A stretch of 64,000 nt of DNA from JAQVEB01 sp028698105 (GTDB lineage Bacteria; Bacteroidota; Bacteroidia; Bacteroidales; Dysgonomonadaceae). The stretch lies in NCBI GenBank assembly GCA_964293155.1, contig CAXYYA010000008.1, forward strand, positions 1 to 64,000. The letters run 5' to 3'. A program made the translations under genes and the position numbers. A model generated the notes under the pieces. That model saw nothing but the letters and a program-made list of their open reading frames with translations, searched no databases and had not been told where the DNA came from. Below, piece after piece: positions 25,328 to 34,282 of the stretch; the stretch's first letter is position 1; every line of letters begins with the position of its first letter.

Positions 25328-27586
25328 ATGATTTTTGATTTAGAGATGATTAAAAGCGTGTATGCGCATCTCCCCGAAAAAATTAAACACGCTAAAAGCG
25401 TTCTTAACCGTCCGCTTACCCTTACCGAAAAAATACTTTTCACTCACCTTTCGCCGGGTGTCGAAGTACAGGATTATAAACGTGCGACCGACTACGTGGA
25501 TTTTGCCCCCGATCGTGTCGCCATGCAGGATGCAACCGCTCAAATGGCATTGTTGCAATTGATGAATTCGGGACGCACCAATGTTGCCGTTCCTTCTACC
25601 GTTCACTGCGACCACTTAATCCAGGCATATAAAAACGCCGAAACCGATTTGCAAACGGCCAAAGTCACCAACGAAGAAGTGTTTGATTTTCTGCGCGATG
25701 CATCCAACAAATACGGTATCGGATTCTGGAAGCCGGGTGCAGGAATCATCCATCAGGTTGTGCTCGAAAATTACGCATTTCCCGGCGGAATGATGGTGGG
25801 AACCGATTCGCACACGCCGAACGCCGGAGGCCTTGGGATGATCGCTATCGGTGTTGGCGGAGCCGATGCCGTGGATGTGATGGCCGGTTTGCCGTGGGAA
25901 CTCAAAATGCCGAAGATCATCGGAGTGAAACTCACCGGAAAACTTTCGGGATGGTCTTCTCCCAAAGATGTGATCCTGACTGTAGCGGGAATTCTTACCG
26001 TGAAAGGCGGAACCAACGCCATTATCGAATATTTCGGCGAAGGAGCCGGAACGTTGTCCGCAACCGGAAAAGGAACCATTTGTAACATGGGAGCTGAAGT
26101 GGGCGCAACCACCTCCGTTTTCCCGTTCGATGAAAAATCGGCCACGTATCTGGAGGGCACAGGGCGCAAAGAAGTTGCCGACGAAGCCCGCAAAATTATG
26201 GAACATTTGCAGCCCGATGCTGAAGTGGTGGCAAATCCCTCTGACTACTACGATCAACTGATCGAAATAAACCTCTCGGAACTCGAACCGCATATCAACG
26301 GCCCGTTCACACCCGATGCCGCGTACACCATTTCGGAATTCGGCGAAGCGGTAAAGAAAAACAACTATCCGCGCACGATGGAGGTTGGGTTGATTGGTTC
26401 GTGCACCAATTCATCGTACGAAGACCTCACGCGCGCCGCATCCATCGTTCGCGAAGCGAAAAAAGACGGACTGAGCGTGAAAGCACAATTTATCATCAAT
26501 CCGGGTTCGGAACAGGTTCGTTACACCGCCGAACGCGACGGCGTTTTACAGGAGTTTGAAGATGTGGGCGCCGTGATTATGGCAAACGCCTGCGGCCCGT
26601 GTATCGGGCAATGGAAACGTACCGACGAAAAATCGGAACGTACCAACTCCATCGTAACATCGTTCAACCGGAATTTCGCCAAACGAAATGACGGAAACCC
26701 CAACACGCACGCCTTTGTAACATCGCCCGAACTGGTGGCGGCGCTTACCATCGCAGGCGATTTAATGTTCAATCCGCTTACAGATACACTCGAAAACGAT
26801 AAAGGCGAAAAAGTGAAACTCGCCGAGCCGAAAGGTTACGAAATGCCGCCACGCGGTTACGAAGTAAAAGATGCGGGTTATCTGGCGCCTTCGGAAGATG
26901 GGGCAAGCGTGCAAATCAGTATCGCGCCCGATTCCAAACGATTACAGAAACTGGAACCTTTTCCCGCCTGGGACGGCAACGATTATATCGGTTTGCCGTT
27001 ACTCATCAAAGTCAAAGGCAAATGTACCACCGACCATATTTCGATGGCCGGTCCCTGGTTGCGTTTCCGCGGACATCTGGACAACATATCGGACAATATG
27101 CTCATCGGCGCCGAAAATGCGTTTACCGGCGAAACCAATTCCACGCTCGACCCTGCCACAATGGAATATTCCGAAGTACCTGCTTTGGCGCGTAAGTTCA
27201 AAGCCAACGGAGTGGGTTCTATCGTAGTTGCCGAAGAAAATTACGGCGAAGGTTCGTCGCGCGAACATGCAGCCATGGAACCGCGCCATCTCAACGTAAA
27301 AGTAATTCTGGTAAAATCGTTTGCCCGCATTCACGAAACCAACCTCAAGAAACAGGGAATGCTCGCGCTCACGTTCGTGAACAAAGACGATTACAACAAA
27401 GTGCAGGAGCGCGACAAAATAAGCGTTATCGGCCTTACCGAATTTGCTCCAGGCAAAAACCTGACCATCGAGCTGCTCCACCCCGACGGAACAAAAGATT
27501 CTTTTGAAGCCGCACATACGTACAACGAGCAGCAAATCGGGTGGTTTAAGGCAGGAAGTGCGCTGAATTCGATGAAAGCCCCCTAA
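25328..27586 (+). CDS. acn: Aconitate hydratase (mitochondrial-type aconitase)
   Basis: A 752-residue 4Fe-4S enzyme that isomerises citrate to isocitrate. Cluster ligands are present in GSCTNSSYED (about residue 357) and NACGPCIG (about residue 420). Other active-site motifs are MVGTDSHTPNAGGLG, TVHCDH, CTTDHISMAG and the C-terminal NYGEGSSREHAAMEPRHL. Length and sequence features match the mitochondrial/AcnM-like branch (about 750-780) rather than AcnA (about 890) or AcnB (about 865). It is the first gene of a TCA block. Its last codons (MKAP, stop) fall in a CCCCCTAAATCCTCC-type repeat common in Bacteroidota intergenic DNA, so the natural C-terminus may have been altered slightly. Confidence 0.95.
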   Translation: MIFDLEMIKSVYAHLPEKIKHAKSVLNRPLTLTEKILFTHLSPGVEVQDYKRATDYVDFAPDRVAMQDATAQMALLQLMNSGRTNVAVPSTVHCDHLIQAYKNAETDLQTAKVTNEEVFDFLRDASNKYGIGFWKPGAGIIHQVVLENYAFPGGMMVGTDSHTPNAGGLGMIAIGVGGADAVDVMAGLPWELKMPKIIGVKLTGKLSGWSSPKDVILTVAGILTVKGGTNAIIEYFGEGAGTLSATGKGTICNMGAEVGATTSVFPFDEKSATYLEGTGRKEVADEARKIMEHLQPDAEVVANPSDYYDQLIEINLSELEPHINGPFTPDAAYTISEFGEAVKKNNYPRTMEVGLIGSCTNSSYEDLTRAASIVREAKKDGLSVKAQFIINPGSEQVRYTAERDGVLQEFEDVGAVIMANACGPCIGQWKRTDEKSERTNSIVTSFNRNFAKRNDGNPNTHAFVTSPELVAALTIAGDLMFNPLTDTLENDKGEKVKLAEPKGYEMPPRGYEVKDAGYLAPSEDGASVQISIAPDSKRLQKLEPFPAWDGNDYIGLPLLIKVKGKCTTDHISMAGPWLRFRGHLDNISDNMLIGAENAFTGETNSTLDPATMEYSEVPALARKFKANGVGSIVVAEENYGEGSSREHAAMEPRHLNVKVILVKSFARIHETNLKKQGMLALTFVNKDDYNKVQERDKISVIGLTEFAPGKNLTIELLHPDGTKDSFEAAHTYNEQQIGWFKAGSALNSMKAP

Positions 27587-27602
27587 ATCCTCCGAAGGGG
27601 AC
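27582..27602. repeat. C-run/G-run intergenic repeat at the end of the aconitase gene
   Basis: Starts GCCCCCTAAATCC and continues to GAAGGGGAC, an imperfect inverted pair of C-run and G-run. Similar motifs lie at 27689-27718 (inside the isocitrate dehydrogenase N-terminus), 52571-52610 and 52658-52685. Confidence 0.55.
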
Positions 27603-27658
27603 TGTTGCAGGCTGCAAAGAGTCAACGGCAAGTGAAAATCAATAGAAAACTCAAAAAA

Positions 27659-28948
27659 ATGCTCAAACCTCAAAATATAACACTTTCTCCGGCCCCACCT
27701 TCGGGGGGCGGGGGGACTCTTATTGTTCCCGACAACCCCGTCATTCCCTTTATCGAAGGCGACGGGATTGGCAAGGAGATCACCTCGTCGGTGAAAAAGA
27801 TCATAGATAAAGCGGTGCAGAAAGCATACGAAGGGAATCGCAAAATTAGCTGGAAAGAAGTACTCGCCGGTGAAAAAGCGTTCAATAAAACCGGAAACTG
27901 GTTGCCCGATGAAACCATGGACGCTTTCAGAACCTATCTTGTGGGCATAAAAGGGCCGTTAACGACGCCTGTGGGCGAAGGGATTCGTTCGCTTAATGTT
28001 GCTTTGCGCCAGGAGTTGGATCTATACGTGTGCCTTCGTCCTGTCAGGTGGTTTAAAGGTGTAGCAACGCCGTTGTTGCATCCCGATAAAGTGAACGTGG
28101 CCATCTTTCGCGAAAATACCGAAGATATTTACGCCGGAATAGAATGGAACGCCGGAACGCCTGAATTGGAAAAGGTGCTGAAATTTCTGAAAGAAGAAAT
28201 GGGCGTAGCCAAAATTCGTTTTCCCGAAACCACATCCATCGGGGTAAAACCCGTATCGCGCGAAGGAACGGAACGGTTGGTACGCGCTGCCATTGAATAC
28301 GCTATCAAAAACAAAATGCCTTCTGTAACTCTTGTACACAAAGGCAACATCATGAAATTTACCGAAGGCGGATTCAAGAAATGGGGCTACGAATTGGCCG
28401 AACGCGAATATCCCGATAAAGTTTTTACCGTTACCCGGTTTAAGAAAATAGAAAACGAATCGGGTGTACATGCGGCGATCAGTTATTACGAGAAAGCCAT
28501 TTCCACCGGAAAAGTGTTCATCAAAGATGTGATTGCCGACGCGTTTCTGCAAAATACGCTGCTTAAACCCGAAGAATATTCGGTGGTAGCCACGCTCAAC
28601 CTCAACGGCGATTACATCTCCGATCAGTTGGCGGCAATGGTCGGCGGCATCGGAATTGCACCGGGCGCAAACATCAATTACAACACGGGACACGCCATTT
28701 TTGAAGCTACGCACGGCACGGCGCCCGATATTGCGGGACAAAACAAGGCAAACCCTTGCTCTATGCTCCTTTCGGGCGTGATGATGCTGGAATATATGGG
28801 TTGGGAAGAAGCCGGCGCGTTAATTACAAAAGCGCTCGAAAAACTTTTCGCGCAAGGGATTGCTACAGGCGATTTGGCACGTTTTATGGACAATGGCAAG
28901 GCTTTGTCGACTTCCGAATTTTCGCAAGAGGTAATAAATAGTTTATAA
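27659..28948 (+). CDS. icd: Isocitrate dehydrogenase, type I, with NAD-type cofactor residues
   Basis: 429 residues from the ATG at 27659 (an in-frame upstream start at 27605 would add 18 residues of non-conserved sequence). It is homologous to E. coli Icd: IPFIEGDGIGKEI, the phosphorylatable-serine loop EGIRSLNVALRQELDLYVCLRPVR, VAIFRENTEDIYAGIEW and THGTAPDIAGQ. Cofactor positions differ from the NADP enzyme: Asp357, Ile358 and Ala364 replace E. coli Lys344, Tyr345 and Val351, and Gly replaces Tyr391, while Arg395 is kept. Asp-Ile-Ala is the pattern of NAD-dependent homologues, so NAD use is inferred. The N-terminal residues 9-20 (SPAPPSGGGGT) come from a C-run/G-run repeat absorbed into the coding sequence. 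Confidence 0.9.
   Translation: MLKPQNITLSPAPPSGGGGTLIVPDNPVIPFIEGDGIGKEITSSVKKIIDKAVQKAYEGNRKISWKEVLAGEKAFNKTGNWLPDETMDAFRTYLVGIKGPLTTPVGEGIRSLNVALRQELDLYVCLRPVRWFKGVATPLLHPDKVNVAIFRENTEDIYAGIEWNAGTPELEKVLKFLKEEMGVAKIRFPETTSIGVKPVSREGTERLVRAAIEYAIKNKMPSVTLVHKGNIMKFTEGGFKKWGYELAEREYPDKVFTVTRFKKIENESGVHAAISYYEKAISTGKVFIKDVIADAFLQNTLLKPEEYSVVATLNLNGDYISDQLAAMVGGIGIAPGANINYNTGHAIFEATHGTAPDIAGQNKANPCSMLLSGVMMLEYMGWEEAGALITKALEKLFAQGIATGDLARFMDNGKALSTSEFSQEVINSL
27689..27718. repeat. C-run/G-run repeat inside the icd coding sequence
   Basis: GGCCCCACCTTCGGGGGGC followed by GGGGGGAC. It encodes the Pro/Gly-rich stretch after residue 10 of the enzyme and looks like the intergenic repeat at 27582-27602. 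Confidence 0.5.
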
Positions 28949-29052
28949 CTTGTGTCGCTTTTTGAAAACAAAAATCAATTAAATCTGTTAAAAAAACAGA
29001 TTCTAACCTTTTCTAATGTAATCTGGCAAATAAATTTAAAAATAAATATAAA

Positions 29053-30411
29053 ATGAATGACGAACAATTAATCAAAAAGCTATCGGACTCGATTCGTGAA
29101 ACGAGTAACATAGACAAAGAACTTTTCACCAAAATGGGGGTTAAACGCGGGCTCCGCAACGAAGACCACTCCGGCGTGCTCGCCGGATTAACGCGTGTGG
29201 GTGATGTGGTTGGATATGAAAAACAGGAAGACGGAACATTGAAACCCATTCCCGGACAATTATTTTATCGCGGAATAAACGTGGAAGATCTGGCGCATGG
29301 CATTCAGGCAGATAACCGCCTGGGATTTGAAGAAACCGCCTATTTGCTTTTATCGGGGAAATTGCCGAGCAAGGAGGAGTTGGATGCTTTCTCGAAACTC
29401 ATTGCGCATACCATGCCGTTGAATCACCAGGCTATGATGAATATCATGCAACTGAAAGGCAGAAATGTGATGAATATCCTCGCCAGAAGCGTGATGGAAC
29501 TGTATTGTTATGATAACAATCCCGACGATATTTCTCCAAATAATTTGATCAATCAGAGTATCAATCTGATATCGAAATTTCCGACCATCATTGCGTATGC
29601 TTATCAGGTGATGCGTCACAACGAACACGGAAGATCAATGCACATCCGTCATCCGTATGAAGACCGCTCGGTGGCCGAAAATTTCCTGTTCATGATGAAG
29701 GGACGCGACAATTATACGGAACTCGATGTAAAAATCCTCGACTTGGCACTTATCCTGCACGCCGAGCACGGTGGTGGTAACAACTCAACGTTCTCTGTTC
29801 GTGTGACCAGCTCAACCGAAACCGATACGTATTCGGCCATAGCGGCGGGTATCGGTTCGCTGAAAGGCCCGCTTCACGGTGGAGCCAACATCAAGGTGCG
29901 CGGCATGTTGGAAGATATGAAGAAAAACGTGAGCGACTGGAAAAATGTTGAACAAGTGGACGCATACTTGCTTAAGCTGCTTAATAAGGAAGCATACGAT
30001 AAAACCGGGCTCATTTACGGTATCGGCCACGCGGTTTACACCATCAGTGATCCGCGTGCGGGACTGTTGAAAGAATTGGCCCGTGAACTGGCCAAAGAAA
30101 AAGGCCGAGAGGACGAGTTCGAATTCATGGAACTCATCGAAGAACGCGGCGTGGAAGTGTTCCTCGATTTCAAGAAACAAGGCGCAAAATCCCGCACCTG
30201 TATCAATGTGGATTTCTATTCCGGTTTCGTGTACGACGCCATCGGTTTGCCGGAAGAAGTATTCACGCCGCTGTTTGCTATGGCGCGCATTGTGGGTTGG
30301 TCGGCACACCGCATCGAGGAAATGAACTTCTCCAGCAAGCGTATCATTCGTCCGGCATACAAAAACGTGCGTCCGAAACAGAATTTTGTTCCGATGAAAG
30401 ATAGAAAATAG
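29053..30411 (+). CDS. gltA: Citrate synthase
   Basis: A 452-residue citrate synthase condensing acetyl-CoA and oxaloacetate. Conserved sites include PGQLFYRGINVEDLA, HAEHGGGNNSTF with a catalytic His, GPLHGGANIKV with the second His, YGIGHAVYTISDPRA and FYSGFVYDAIGLPEEVFTPLFAMARIVGWSAH near the C-terminus. It has the extended N-terminus (MNDEQLIKKLSDSIRETSNIDKELF) seen in Bacteroidales enzymes. It lies 104 bp after the first isocitrate dehydrogenase and only 1 bp before the second, so gltA and the next gene are almost certainly one transcription unit. A 2-methylcitrate synthase role is possible but no prp genes are nearby. Confidence 0.95.
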   Translation: MNDEQLIKKLSDSIRETSNIDKELFTKMGVKRGLRNEDHSGVLAGLTRVGDVVGYEKQEDGTLKPIPGQLFYRGINVEDLAHGIQADNRLGFEETAYLLLSGKLPSKEELDAFSKLIAHTMPLNHQAMMNIMQLKGRNVMNILARSVMELYCYDNNPDDISPNNLINQSINLISKFPTIIAYAYQVMRHNEHGRSMHIRHPYEDRSVAENFLFMMKGRDNYTELDVKILDLALILHAEHGGGNNSTFSVRVTSSTETDTYSAIAAGIGSLKGPLHGGANIKVRGMLEDMKKNVSDWKNVEQVDAYLLKLLNKEAYDKTGLIYGIGHAVYTISDPRAGLLKELARELAKEKGREDEFEFMELIEERGVEVFLDFKKQGAKSRTCINVDFYSGFVYDAIGLPEEVFTPLFAMARIVGWSAHRIEEMNFSSKRIIRPAYKNVRPKQNFVPMKDRK

Positions 30412-30412
30412 C

Positions 30413-31639
30413 ATGTCGAAAATAAAAGTAAAGAACCCCATCGTAGAGATGGACGGCGACGAGATGACGCGTATCATCTGGTCGTTTATTAAGGAAAAAT
30501 TGATTCTTCCCTACGTTGATTTGGATATAAAATATTTCGATCTGAGTATCCAGAACCGCGATGCTACTAACGATCAGATCACTATTGACGCGGCAAATGC
30601 CGTGAATGCGTATCACGTGGGCGTAAAGTGCGCTACGATAACGCCCGACGAAGCGCGTGTGCAGGAATTCGGTTTGAAGAAAATGTGGAAATCGCCCAAC
30701 GGAACCATCCGAAATATTGTTGGCGGAACGGTTTTTCGCGAACCCATCATTTGCAACAATATTCCCCGCTACGTGCAAGGCTGGACGAAACCGATCATCA
30801 TCGGGCGTCACGCCTTCGGCGATCAGTACAAGGCTACCGACACGGTAATCAAAGGTAAAGGCACGCTGAAAATGACGTTTACCAACGAAGCCGGCGAAAC
30901 GCAGGAGTGGGAGGTTTATAACTTTCAGGGCGACGGCGTGGCGATGGCGATGTACAACACCGATGAAAGCATTTACGGGTTTGCCCGCTCATCGTTTCAG
31001 ATGGCGCTCACGAAGAAATATCCGTTGTACATGTCCACCAAAAACACCATTTTGAAGGCTTACGACGGGCGTTTCAAGGATATTTTCGCCGAAGTGTACG
31101 AAAACGAATTTAAAGAAGCGTATGAGAAAGCCGGATTAACGTATGAACATCGTCTGATTGACGATATGGTGGCCGCTTCAATGAAATGGCACGGCGGTTT
31201 TGTGTGGGCGTGCAAGAATTACGATGGCGATGTGCAGAGTGACACCGTAGCACAGGGATTCGGTTCGCTGGGAATGATGTCTTCGGTGTTGGTAACTCCC
31301 GACGGCAAGACCGTTGAAGCCGAAGCGGCTCACGGAACCGTCACGCGCCATTACCGCCAGCATCAGCAGGGAAAAGAAACGAGTACAAACCCCATTGCCT
31401 CCATTTTTGCGTGGACGCGCGGACTCAAATATCGTGGAAGATTCGATGAAAACGCCGAGTTGGTGGATTTCGCCGAAAAACTGGAGCAGGTATGCGTCGA
31501 AACCGTGGAAAGCGGGCAAATGACCAAAGACCTCGCGCTACTGGTTTACGGTAACGACGTTGGCCGCGATAAATATTTGAACACGCAGGAATTCCTGGAT
31601 GCGTTGAAACGCAATCTGGATAAGAAATTGAATGTATAA
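30413..31639 (+). CDS. icd2: NADP-dependent isocitrate dehydrogenase, type II (eukaryote-like)
   Basis: A 408-residue enzyme of the homodimeric IDH subfamily found in eukaryotes and some bacteria, only distantly related to the type I enzyme upstream. Signatures are KVKNPIVEMDGDEMTRIIW, CATITPDEARVQEF, KSPNGTIRNIVGGTVFREPI, GRHAFGDQYKATD, DDMVAASMKWHGGFVWACKNYDGDVQSD and EAAHGTVTRHYRQHQQG. The GTVTRHYR segment, with Arg and His next to the adenosine 2'-phosphate, is typical of NADP use. It starts 1 bp after the gltA stop. Two non-homologous-type isocitrate dehydrogenases in one TCA block is unusual and suggests separate NADH and NADPH routes. Confidence 0.95.
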   Translation: MSKIKVKNPIVEMDGDEMTRIIWSFIKEKLILPYVDLDIKYFDLSIQNRDATNDQITIDAANAVNAYHVGVKCATITPDEARVQEFGLKKMWKSPNGTIRNIVGGTVFREPIICNNIPRYVQGWTKPIIIGRHAFGDQYKATDTVIKGKGTLKMTFTNEAGETQEWEVYNFQGDGVAMAMYNTDESIYGFARSSFQMALTKKYPLYMSTKNTILKAYDGRFKDIFAEVYENEFKEAYEKAGLTYEHRLIDDMVAASMKWHGGFVWACKNYDGDVQSDTVAQGFGSLGMMSSVLVTPDGKTVEAEAAHGTVTRHYRQHQQGKETSTNPIASIFAWTRGLKYRGRFDENAELVDFAEKLEQVCVETVESGQMTKDLALLVYGNDVGRDKYLNTQEFLDALKRNLDKKLNV

Positions 31640-31661
31640 TTCGTTTTAAGGTTATCACACG

Positions 31662-31698
31662 AACGGCTTCGCGGAATATCATCGCGGAGCCGTTTAAT
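31662..31698 (+). terminator. Intrinsic terminator of the TCA block
   Basis: 12-bp stem AACGGCTTCGCG (31662-31673) with CGCGGAGCCGTT (31683-31694), one G-T wobble, 9-nt loop, followed by TTAATTTTG. Located 22 bp after the type II isocitrate dehydrogenase stop. Confidence 0.7.
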
Positions 31699-31718
31699 TT
31701 TGTATCTGTTTGTAAATC

Positions 31719-32282
31719 TTATATCTTAAGTAAACCCCGAAATCCGCGCGACGAATAATAGGATTGCGCCCCGTTGTAGTAAATATAAACCCTGTTGTGG
31801 CGTTTATTTCCCCAAAGCGCATCGCCTTCTTTCCTTATTTCGGCAGGAGTTTTTAACCAACTGGTGGATTTCAGGTCAAAATCTCCGAGTTGCTGTAATT
31901 TCCCGTATTGTTCTTCTGTCAGGAGTTCGATGCCCATTTCGGTAGCCATGTCCACGGCGTTGTTTTCGGGTTTGAATTCTTTTCTCGATTCCAACCCTTC
32001 GCGGTCGTAACAAACGCTCCGGCGGCCTTTGGGGCTTTCCGGCGAACAATCGCAGAAAATATATTCACCGGTTTTCGAGTCGAAACCGATAATATCGGGC
32101 TCACCGCCGGTTCGTTCCATTTCGTGGAGCGACCACAGTTTGTCGGGATTTTTCTCTAACCGTGCTTCTACATCTTCCCACGTTATACCCGTATGGCGTT
32201 TTTTGTCTTTCTCAAAACGAAGTTTTAAGATGGAAAGGATTTCTTCTTGTTGTGTTTGGGATAATTGTTTTGATTTTGACAT
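31719..32282 (-). CDS. DUF4256 domain-containing protein
   Basis: A 187-residue soluble protein. The sequence is conserved over its full length in the DUF4256 family (ILKLRFEKDKKRHTGITWEDVEARLE, LWSLHEMERTGGEPDIIGFD, YIFCDCSPESPKGRRSVCYDREG, STSWLKTPAEIRKEGDALWGNKRH, the last followed by VYIYYNGAQSYYSSRGFRG). Length is standard. Function is unknown. It is 13 bp downstream of the RAYT gene on the same strand. Confidence 0.9.
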   Translation of the reverse strand: MSKSKQLSQTQQEEILSILKLRFEKDKKRHTGITWEDVEARLEKNPDKLWSLHEMERTGGEPDIIGFDSKTGEYIFCDCSPESPKGRRSVCYDREGLESRKEFKPENNAVDMATEMGIELLTEEQYGKLQQLGDFDLKSTSWLKTPAEIRKEGDALWGNKRHNRVYIYYNGAQSYYSSRGFRGLLKI

Positions 32283-32295
32283 TTTATTCGATAAA

Positions 32296-32853
32296 TTATT
32301 GGGTTTCCGTATTGAGTTCGTCTGACTCCCACTGGATTGGATTATTTTCTACATATTCTGCTATCCGATTTAATTCGTCCTGATTACGAATTATACGGTC
32401 GTGAAAACGGGATTGCCAGGCAAATGGAATATTATTTTGATTCGCATAGCGAGAAATCGCGGATTTAATGCTGCCGATAATTGTCGATAACTGTCCGCGT
32501 TTATTCGCTATTCCGCGCATTTTTTCGTTTTTTTCAATTGTCGGCGTTAATGTAGAGACGTGGCATGCCGCGTCTCTATCCGGTGAATCTACAAACACAA
32601 TTGCGTGTATATGATTCGGCATTATCACAAACAAAGGAATTTCTGCGTTAGGAAAATGATCGGATATATTTTCTATGCAGGTCGTGGCGTATGTCCCAAT
32701 TTTTGTTAGCTTGATTTCTCCGTTCACAATTTTCCCAAAATAATTGTTTTGTTCTGAAGTACAGATAGTTGTGAAATATATACCGCCATCGTAATTGTGC
32801 CATGTTGCGCGTGAAGATGGAATGCGGTATCTGGTTCGAAATTTATCTAACAT
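32296..32853 (-). CDS. REP-associated tyrosine transposase (RAYT, TnpA-REP family)
   Basis: A 185-residue Y1/HUH nuclease. It has the HUH motif in VIMPNHIHAI (about residue 77) and the catalytic-helix region FAWQSRFHDRIIRNQDELNRIAEYVENNP; the nucleophile Tyr candidate is the Tyr of EYVENNP. Such proteins bind and cleave REP palindromes and are usually domesticated, with no flanking transposon ends. In support, palindromes with the GAGACG/CGTCTC core lie within the gene itself (32553-32578), just upstream (32881-32905) and elsewhere in the window. The internal copy encodes the DRDAACHVSTL stretch, so the REP was incorporated into the coding sequence. Confidence 0.9.
   Translation of the reverse strand: MLDKFRTRYRIPSSRATWHNYDGGIYFTTICTSEQNNYFGKIVNGEIKLTKIGTYATTCIENISDHFPNAEIPLFVIMPNHIHAIVFVDSPDRDAACHVSTLTPTIEKNEKMRGIANKRGQLSTIIGSIKSAISRYANQNNIPFAWQSRFHDRIIRNQDELNRIAEYVENNPIQWESDELNTETQ
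32553..32578. repeat. REP palindrome inside the RAYT gene
   Basis: Arms TAGAGACG and CGTCTCTA enclose GGCATGCC; the 26-bp sequence is palindromic except for one T/G pair. It is read through as codons of the RAYT gene. Confidence 0.75.
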
Positions 32854-32880
32854 ATAAGGTCAATTTTGATTACATACATA

Positions 32881-32905
32881 AGAGACACGGCATGCCACGT
32901 CTCTA
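32881..32905. repeat. REP palindrome upstream of the RAYT gene
   Basis: AGAGAC, then ACGGCATGCCACG, then TCTCT: a second copy of the palindrome with two mismatched positions. It lies between the RAYT start and the aguB stop. Confidence 0.75.
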
Positions 32906-32909
32906 CAGA

Positions 32910-33782
32910 TTAATCCCTAAACCTTCTGGTTAATTCTCCGTACTCATCAATTCGCCTGTCGCGCAGGAAAGGCCACCAGCGACGGACATTTTCGGTGCGG
33001 GTTTTATTGATTTCGATAATTTGTGTAGTTTCTTCTTCACCTGCGTGATACAAAAACTCGCCCTGCGGGCCACACACAAAACTGTTTCCCCAGAACGTGA
33101 TGCCGTTGGTTTGTCCCGACGGATCGGGTTCATAACCCGTGCGGTTTACCGCAATTACCGGAACGGCGTTTGCCACGGCGTGCCCGCGCTGAACGGTAAT
33201 CCACGCTTCGCGTTGACGATTTTTCTCATCCTCTTTATCCGAAGATTCGTAACCGATGGCGGTGGGATAAATCAGTATTTCGGCTCCGGCGAGCGCCATC
33301 ATGCGGGCGGCTTCGGGGTACCATTGGTCCCAGCACACCAACACGCCAAGCTTGCCCACTGATGTTTCAATTGGATGAAATCCCAGATCGCCGGGCGTGA
33401 AATAAAATTTTTCGTAATAGGCCGGATCGTCGGGGATGTGCATTTTGCGGTATTTGCCCGCCATCGTTCCATCTTTTTCGAGCACTACAGCCGTGTTGTG
33501 ATACAGTCCGGCAGCCCGTTTCTCAAAAAGCGAAAGCACAATGACTACACCCAATTCTTTTGCCAAGTGTCCGAACGATTCAGTGGATGGACCCGGAATG
33601 GTTTCGGCCTGATCGAAAACAGCGGTGTCTTCGGTTTGGCAAAAATACAGTCCGTTATGCAGTTCCTGCAACACGATTAATTCTGCACCCTGCGAAGCCA
33701 GTTCGCGGATTTTCGATTGTAGTCGCCCGATATTATCTTGAATATCAGCTGTATTGGCTTGTTGGATGATTCCGATTTTCAT
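32910..33782 (-). CDS. aguB: N-carbamoylputrescine amidase
   Basis: A 290-residue nitrilase-superfamily hydrolase that converts N-carbamoylputrescine to putrescine, CO2 and ammonia. The start is the ATG complementary to 33780-33782 (MKIGIIQQANTADIQDNI); 15 upstream in-frame residues are not conserved. The catalytic triad is visible: Glu in IVLQELHNGLYF, Lys in YRKMHIPDDPAYYEK, Cys in GVLVCWDQWYPEAARMMAL. Family-specific residues (FYFTPGD, NRTGYEPDPSG) match AguB rather than other nitrilases. Its partner aguA lies 0.9 kb upstream on the same strand, separated by a toxin-antitoxin pair. Confidence 0.94.
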   Translation of the reverse strand: MKIGIIQQANTADIQDNIGRLQSKIRELASQGAELIVLQELHNGLYFCQTEDTAVFDQAETIPGPSTESFGHLAKELGVVIVLSLFEKRAAGLYHNTAVVLEKDGTMAGKYRKMHIPDDPAYYEKFYFTPGDLGFHPIETSVGKLGVLVCWDQWYPEAARMMALAGAEILIYPTAIGYESSDKEDEKNRQREAWITVQRGHAVANAVPVIAVNRTGYEPDPSGQTNGITFWGNSFVCGPQGEFLYHAGEEETTQIIEINKTRTENVRRWWPFLRDRRIDEYGELTRRFRD

Positions 33783-33823
33783 TTTTAAGACTTTTAGACT
33801 AATAGAAAATAGCTTGCTGAATT

Positions 33824-34282
33824 TCACTTTCTTCTCTTATGTTCGTTTTTCAGGAACAATTTGTATAAATTTTCGGTCGTGATAAGTTTTTTGTATCCTT
33901 TTGCACTTAGACCTGAAATTAATTTTCTGTCCCCCGTCCAAAGATAAGAATTCATTTCGCTAGCCAACGCTATAAACAACGTATCGTTTTCATCAACGTC
34001 CTTTGTCAAATCCCAGGCGGATTCAAGCGATTTATCCGAAATAAATATGTCATCAATAAAATGAATTTTGTGAATAATTGTTTGAAATATTTCTTCGTAT
34101 TGAGTAGTAGAATATCCTGAAATTTTCAATATTTTTTGATGATGGTTTTTTAGTTCATCTTTTAATAATCCAATGGAATAGAATTCAAAATGGTTAGAAC
34201 CACTAATTAGTATCTGCCCGATCTTTCCTTGTGTGTTCAAAATTGCACTAAATACAATATTTGTGTCTACGACAATATTCAT
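33824..34282 (-). CDS. PIN domain toxin-like RNase
   Basis: A 152-residue PIN-domain protein. The acidic metal ligands are present: Asp in NIVVDTNIVFSAI, Glu in IGLLKDELKNHH, Asp residues in KDVDENDTLFIALA, and the late Asp in LWTGDRKLI. PIN toxins are Mg2+-dependent RNases acting on tRNA, rRNA or mRNA. It overlaps the upstream antitoxin-like gene by 4 bp (ATGA), the standard toxin-antitoxin arrangement. The C-terminus KNEHKRRK is basic. Base composition is more AT-rich than the flanking aguA and aguB, which suggests acquisition. Confidence 0.85.
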   Translation of the reverse strand: MNIVVDTNIVFSAILNTQGKIGQILISGSNHFEFYSIGLLKDELKNHHQKILKISGYSTTQYEEIFQTIIHKIHFIDDIFISDKSLESAWDLTKDVDENDTLFIALASEMNSYLWTGDRKLISGLSAKGYKKLITTENLYKLFLKNEHKRRK

